This document shows, piece after piece, positions 57,719 to 64,000 of a stretch of DNA of 64,000 nucleotides. The DNA comes from Actinomucor elegans (taxonomy: Eukaryota > Mucoromycota > Mucoromycetes > Mucorales > Mucoraceae). The position numbers were made by a program, and so were the translations under genes. The stretch is from assembly GCA_026027325.1 (NCBI GenBank), contig JAMSLZ010000003.1, positions 2,356,001-2,420,000 on the forward strand, written 5' to 3'. How positions within the stretch are numbered: the stretch's first letter is position 1; each line of letters starts with the position of its first letter. The notes beneath the pieces are model-generated. The model made no database searches and was not told the DNA's origin. It saw only the letters and a program-made list of their open reading frames with translations.

Positions 57719-59027
57719 ATGAACTTGCCTGACACAATCATACTTGAGATATTCTCGCATATTCCGATCCCTGAGCGATGGACTGCAAACAGGTAGAAAT
57801 CCTATAATTCGGTACATGATCCCTTACTGAACTTCCCTATCTAGTGTCTGTAGGTCTTGGTATAGAGTCTGTCATGACCCTTATCTTTACAGGCACGTTC
57901 AATTCAAGAACCTTGAATACAAAACATTGGTGATGTGCCTCAAAAAACTGGTTTCCATTGCGCCTCGAATCAAATCGCTTACTATCGACGGCTGCTATTC
58001 GAACTTTGTGCAGAATACAGTGGTTCCAGTGCATTTTATGAACGGAGGAGGTCCCATGCTCTTTTCACATATCTCTGCCTTGCAACGTCCTAAAAGAAGA
58101 GAAGAATATATCAAACATCAATTCCAGTTACATGACCAGTTCTCAGACTACCTGAACCAATTGCTCGGTATTAACCAGCACCATTTAGCGCAATTGGTTG
58201 TTCGAAACTGCACACTGGATTTGGAAATGACAGAACTGTTCTGTATGATTGCTGGTCACGCGCATTCCCTAGAAACATTTATATATAGCAATAATCACGA
58301 CAAGGGCATCCATTCTTCCGGCTTATTACAAGCCATCGTGATTGCTTGTCCCAAGATGCGTCACTTTCGCGGTCTCCACTCGGGTATGGATGATGCTGTC
58401 TTGCTGACGATGGCACGACATTGGAAATCGCTTGAATCGTTGACCCTGTGTTCGCTGAAATCGCGTGATGTACTTGGACGCGCCGAAATCATGAGCGCTG
58501 GCCGGCACCTGACGGGGTCATCTCCCACTGGCCGTATCTCGAGCCATGCTCTATGGCAGCTTTTATGTAAATGTCACGATCTGCGTACGTTGGAATTGAA
58601 TGATCTCGCCTGCATTACCAACCATGATTTAGAAATGTTTGCGGCCTTGCAGCAACAATCCGAGCCCATCAAAAAGCGTTTTTCACCGTATCCTATACCC
58701 AAGAGCAAATCACCTGGTTCATCCATTCGCCAATTAATCATAACCAAATACATGACTACACCGCTATCGAAGCCTGGATTTGAAAGCCTGTTGAAACTGT
58801 TTCCAAAACTGAATCGGTTGGAATATGAAACCAATTACTATACGTTTGATAATTTGTTCGAGGGTATGTCAAAAGCAACATTTAATGCAGAGTGTGAGGC
58901 TATTCAAGCATGGTGTTATCAGCGTAAATTGGAGTATATTGGGCGCTGGAATGCCAAGGCTACAGCTGAGCAGCGATTGATGGCGGGCATGGCAAGCGTT
59001 TCCTCAGACAATGAAGTTTCTGTATAA
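57719..59027 (+). CDS. F-box/leucine-rich-repeat-type protein
   Basis: Two exons (57719-57792 and 57845-59027), 418 aa. The N-terminus 'LPDTIILEIFSHIPIPERWTANSVCRSWYRVCHDPYLYRHVQF' is an F-box, completed only after splicing the intron at 57793-57844. The rest contains irregular LRR-like segments: 'IKSLTIDGC', 'LAQLVVRNCTL', 'LESLTLCSL', 'LRTLELNDLACITNHDL', 'IRQLIITKY' and 'LNRLEYETNYYTFDNL'. F-box proteins are substrate receptors of SCF ubiquitin ligases through Skp1; the target here is unknown. Gene complete. Confidence 0.85.
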
Positions 59028-62000
59028 AAAAAAATTGATAGATAAAAGCTTATAGTCCATACCCTTTCTTGTTGTTTCAATAACTATTAGCAAATAAAAG
59101 ATTTGACACAATCTCTAAGAATTCGAAATGTATCACTTTATATTCAGGTTTCAGACAGAGGTCTTACATGTAAAACAATTGATTGATAGCCTACAGTCGG
59201 CTCTCGATTTACTGGTGTTGTTATGAATAGCCAATTCATAGTCTAGAACGTGTTACTAGTCTATACGAAAAGCTTCATAAGTAGGTTAATGGAGGCCATC
59301 CATTTACAAATATACACACGATCCCGAATGGAGTAAAGAGGCAAAAAAAAAACCAGAAGGATCTTACTAGATACTGCAGTTCATTTTGATCATAGACAGC
59401 ATTTTGATGCAACATTAGATTAAGAACAATCGGAATCGTGCGTGCTTGATGAATGCGACATTCTGATTTTCTGAGCTGTCCTTTTTTTTTTTTAAAAAAA
59501 AAAAAATAATTATAATAATAACAATAGTGATAATAATAGTAAATGTATACAAGACATGAAATAGGTTCGATGATATTACTAGATGCAACAGTTCATTCTG
59601 CGCATTAATAACTAATCTGATGGTAGATTATATTGAGATTGTACATGTTGATTAGTATGTTGTATTTGCTATTTAGAAAGTATGCGTTTGTTTGGACCAA
59701 AAGAAATGGTTAATTTTTTTTTTTTTTTTTTTTTTTTCAATAGGGATTATGTCTGCCTAAAGATCATATTTTTAACTGGCCAAATCATATTATTGAAACT
59801 GACGGCCTTGGGTTTAAGTATTACTTGTATATATATAATCTATTTCATAATAATATTAGCAGTTTTCATTCAAGTGGTTCAAACAAACAGGCTCATTTAG
59901 AGAATATGCAGCTCCGAAATTATATTAGAAGATTGGAATCACCATCTAGTAAATAAACAATGTCGGTTAGACCCTTGCATTATCAGTGGCAAGCTGTAGA
60001 TCACTCAGCTTTATTTCAGTGATACACATTTCATAGTATGATGAAAGACTTACGAGCAAACATGCAGTATATCCAGAATTTTTTATGGCTACCGTACCGT
60101 CATAACGTATCCGTCAGTGCAAAGAGAAAAGTTGTTCTATATATATGCCAATTTCCATAATAATAAATTTGTTTGTTGTTGATTTAAATATTCTTTGATG
60201 TAATGTGGTCGATGGTGCTAGGAACGCATACACATCAGTCAACCAGCTTGTATTCGCACAACAAAAAGAAGCTAAATACACCATCGTCTAATAGAACATG
60301 ATAAGAGCAAAGTAATAATTCAAATGCTTTATTTGTATGTATATATAAAGAATAGCTATCTTTTAAGATACATTACTGTACAGAGTAAAAGAAAATGTGT
60401 TTCACCAGAGATGTCAAATTTTCAGAATACAGGGTTGGCTCCTGTTGTGAAGAAATAAGCATGCATTGTTCTGAGAGTATACACATCAAAACACGAATTT
60501 GATGTCCTATATGTGTTCTATGTATATTCTATATATATTCAAAGTTTGAAAGCTGCACCTCCGTTGATCCTTGATCTAGTTGGGATATTGCGATTTTAAG
60601 AAGCATATCGAGGGCAAACAAGGAACAATACGTATCAAGTCCGCTAGCCAATGAGATAATGTTATTAAACTCATCCAGGCGCTAGAGCCAGTTTACCGAG
60701 AAATTCGAAATTACCATACAAAAAGGCAATGAATGAGCATTAGACATGTTAGTAATTAATAAAAATAATAAAATATCGGATGCGCTTTCAGATGATATGC
60801 ATTTGCTTTTGTTTTGTAGTAAAATAAATAGAAACTGATGTTCCAGCATTTCCAAAAAAAAAAAAAAAGTGCTCTATTTTTGAGGCTATTTACCACGACC
60901 CTACCATATTAAAAAGAGTAGAAACTGAAAACAAGTCAATTTGGTCTATAACGTATCCGAGAATAATGCGTTCATCCTACCTTTGTACTACTGTAGACCC
61001 GATTTTTCAATTTTTTTGATCGATACGTATCAGGTTATTCCATGTACCTGGGTTTAGGGCACCGCACCAATGAAATCCTATCGATCCACGAATCAGGAAA
61101 TAATGCAGATTTGTTGTACCTGAATATTGGTATTTGCTGATCGCAACTGGACGATGGGAACAGAAGCTATCGGTTTGTGAGCTTAACAAAAGGTGTAGCT
61201 AATTTAATTATTTTTTTAATGATATAAGAATGGCAAAGGGTGAATAAAAAAAAAGTCAAATAATGGATTCTGTTTTTTTTTTTAAAAAAAAGAAAATGAT
61301 ATGTTTGACTCCGTTCATCACGAGCTGTGTCATTAAAAAGAGCATGGTTCGTACTGTGTTCTTTCCCGGTATTTAACAGACCAACAAGTTTCGATGGAGA
61401 TCTAGATACATATGTATTGATTTAAGGACAATGTAACTTCCTCCTTTTTCGATAACCGCCTACCAATAAATCGAGGTGTCCGTAAATGAACAAGTATATC
61501 GACACGAATGACGAGGTGCTGTATCCGATATAGAGACATTAATATGAGGTGGGCCCACCTGCATTTGGAGCGCCTATGCATTAATGATAGTGAAACACTG
61601 TAATGGAAAAGAGAGAACAAAAGAGCAAGATCAGGAAATATATTAGAAGAAGAAATAATAGCAAAAAGTCAAAACTCGATAAAAATAGACTTTAAAAGGT
61701 AGCTCGATAATCTCGATTCATGCGAAGCTATAAAATAGCATTTTTAAGGAGATTACCAACGTGTAGATAGCAAGTTGGATTTAACTCTTGTATGATGTAT
61801 ACATATATATATATATAATGTAGTGAGCAATTTTATTTGTTAAATAGAGCATTATACATACGGTTGATTGTAGCTAACGTAGTTCTAAAAAAGGGATATT
61901 TCGATAGAGTTGAATTTCAGAAGATACGTCAAACTACACATAACGAAAAGGAGCCTCTATGGAGACAGCTCGAGGTTTAATCACAACGATTCCAATTAAA

Positions 62001-62528
62001 GATTTCAGGAAACATTGACAGCGCATCCGAGAATACTTTTTAATTCATTTTCCGGCGGACGATCAAGATGATATCTGAAGCCGTAAAGAACTAATTATAT
62101 ACGCAATGAAAAGGAGAATTTTTTTTTTTTTTTTGATCTGCAACTCGTGTTATTTTTTTATTTTTATTTTATTTTTTTTTGGGTTCGATGTAGCGATACA
62201 TTATTATCAACCAGTTTGTAAGCACAAAATCGCTGATGGTAATTAAAACAGGCTTTGTTCGATATAGTAATTTTGTGTGACTACCGGCCGATAGCCTTTT
62301 CGTCTTTTTCAAACTGTATGAAAGATCAACAAAAAATCACTTACTCCTTAACTTCAGCCTCCCCAATTTATTATATATTTGACAAGCGATAAAAAAGAAA
62401 TAATTTATTGTCATTCTTTTCTTTCTCTTCTCTCTTTCTTGTTTTTATCCCTTCCATTCCTTTTCTCAATAGTAAAAAAAAAAAAAAAAAAAAGACCCTT
62501 CTTTCCTTTAGTCTTTTATTATCATACT
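59028..62528. other. 3.5-kb intergenic region
   Basis: No gene seen. Repeat-like segments lie at 59370-59460 and 59577-59620. Poly-T/A runs are at about 59483-59508, 59715-59737, 60854-60868 and 62119-62134. A purine/pyrimidine-rich leader precedes the next start codon. Confidence 0.5.
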
Positions 62529-62624
62529 ATGTCTTCCTTACATCGCTTTGATTCAATTGAACTTGATCAAGAATTTGATGATAAGCTCATGTATATGTAT
62601 ACTACCTCCAATTCTGATCAGGTA

Positions 62625-62663
<39 letters not shown>

Positions 62664-64000
62664 CAATCCATATAAATTATTATATGCGTATTGACATTTT
62701 GGCTTGCATGATTTTAATCTATCCATTAGTATGACATAGAATCAGAAGAAGAGGAAGCAATCACTGTAGTGCAACACTTGGCACCCGAACAGTACCTTTA
62801 TGAATTCCCCAGCAAGTCTTGCTTGAGAGCATTGGCTTATTTAGACGATGAGCAAGAAGAAAACTCTTTTTTCGATGAATCTTCCTTTGCCAGTTCCACT
62901 ACGGCCTATTCATCGGCATTATACGAAGAAGATGACTGGGAAGAAGAGGATGATCAATTAGTAGAAGATGGCCGTTTATCACCACTAGAACTACCTTCAC
63001 CAAAGACAAACCCATCAACCGCTACTATCACTCAGTCATCAGGCTGCACTCCTGTCGGTCCCTCTTCCTTCCTGCCAGATATTCACAAAGATCAGCTGTA
63101 TCATCATGTTACTCCCCGCCAATCTACAGGTAACATGGCACTGGACCTTTTCTTTGTTTTACTCGATCCTCACCTTTACATCTATAGACCTTGAAGTCTT
63201 CTGCAATGAATCTATACCCATCCTTGACTCTTCTTCTTCTTCTTCCTCTGTCAAGAGCTCAAGCAGCCGAATTGTCTTGATCAGACTCAACAAAATCGAT
63301 GACAGTTGCTCCTCTACTTCTCTCACCTATCTCGCTAGCGATGAAGGGTACGATGATAACGAAGACGAACTCGAATCACAATGCATATTTTATCCTCTCA
63401 GTGACGACGAAGAAACAGAAGACTTGGATATGCAAGATAGAGCGGCAATCAAGATCCAAGCAGCCTGGCGTGGTTTTTGCAGCCGTCGACAAAACAAACA
63501 GCAGTTGGCCTGTTTACGGGCTGACCAACGCGTGATAATGAATCTAGCATATCTTTGCGGTAAAATCCATCGCCGACAAATGACCAGTGTAGATAACCGA
63601 CTAGCTCAATTGGAACAACGTCTTCAAGAAGAGACTGCCATGCGTATCGCCTTTGAAAAAGCAATGGAGGACATGACAGTTGTGATTGATCAGCAGCAAA
63701 AGATTTTATACGATCGACTAGAACAGGAAGTGCATATGCGCCAAGTATACGAAAGCAAGTTTAATGCTGCTTTGGCCCAGTTGCAACCCTTGGAATCTCG
63801 TTTGCGTAAAGAAGTAAACGCTCGCAACAAAATGGAAGAAATGATGACACGCGTTCTAGACCAAATGCATGAAGCTGAAACTTCACGACAGTTGCATCAA
63901 AAGGAGGAAGCAGAATCAAAGAAGTTGATGCAATCCAAACTTGATCAAGCATTAGAAGATATCGCCATGCTAAAAAAATCAAAAGCGGCATCACGACCTT
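62529..64000 (+). CDS. IQ-motif coiled-coil protein, 3' end outside window
   Basis: Three exons are visible (62529-62621, 62730-63129, 63188-64000+), phases 0 and 1. Acidic, Ser-rich N-terminus ('DIESEEEEA', 'DDWEEEDDQL'). A single IQ motif 'AAIKIQAAWRGFCSRRQ' near 63450-63500 should bind calmodulin or a myosin-like light chain. After it the protein is almost entirely charged heptad coiled coil ('LAQLEQRLQEETAMRIAFEKAMEDM' onward) to the window edge. No family recognised; a cytoskeletal or septum/polarity scaffold is possible, but this is inference. The first intron is an AAT microsatellite. Confidence 0.75.
62625..62663 (+). repeat. AAT microsatellite in intron 1 of the IQ gene
   Basis: About 13 AAT units begin two bases after the GTAA donor. 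Confidence 0.9.

Noticed and set aside
1..64000. CRISPR arrays, bacterial operons, rRNA or tRNA genes
   Set aside because: None seen. The repeats present are LTRs, inverted repeats, microsatellites and diverged dispersed elements.

Overview
The window looks like a nuclear contig of an early-diverging, Mucorales-type fungus. Genes are AT-rich, with many short GT-AG introns. The set includes a fungalysin M36 protease, a fungal Ecl1-type zinc protein, a SCAI homologue and a stand-alone eS30. Species assignment is inference; no rRNA or marker search could be run.

Layout. 1-13.9 kb is a mobile-element nest. It starts with a truncated Ty3/gypsy-like protease-RT ORF (minus strand) and an AT-rich chromodomain ORF fragment. 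From 2212 to 10250 lies an 8.04-kb near-palindromic element. After it comes a decayed gag-only LTR element with three related LTR pieces (10.25-13.93 kb). 14.2-16.0 kb holds a frameshifted Hsp70-like relic. The rest is ordinary host sequence: an AAGAB/p34 adaptin-binding protein, an Ecl1-like zinc protein, a 4-kb gene-free stretch, fungalysin, SCAI (minus), tubulin cofactor C, an indoleamine dioxygenase-like enzyme, mitochondrial Qri7 (minus), a PKA catalytic subunit (minus), an 11-kb VPS13 gene, a divergent ribosomal protein pair eS1/eS30, an F-box/LRR protein and the start of an IQ/coiled-coil protein. Non-coding gaps carry short diverged dispersed repeats and homopolymer tracts.

The standout is the 2212-10250 element. 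Its architecture is A(+) - U - A(-) - U(reverse complement) - A(+). A is a 282-bp module with 67-bp inverted arms around a 148-nt loop. U is a 3.6-kb unit bounded by 142-bp inverted repeats (X). U carries two intronless ORFs: a DDE transposase-like protein with a C-terminal chromodomain, and a 556-aa protein whose conserved-looking strands recall rolling-circle or plasmid Rep initiators. The two U copies are inverted, share the central A module, and differ in length by only 3 nt. The loop of A occurs in both orientations at equivalent ends. This resembles the flip/flop, shared-terminus dimer of rolling-hairpin replication. The working hypothesis is an integrated dimer of a hairpin-ended, self-replicating DNA element. 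Inverted-repeat recombination or an assembly artefact are the alternatives.
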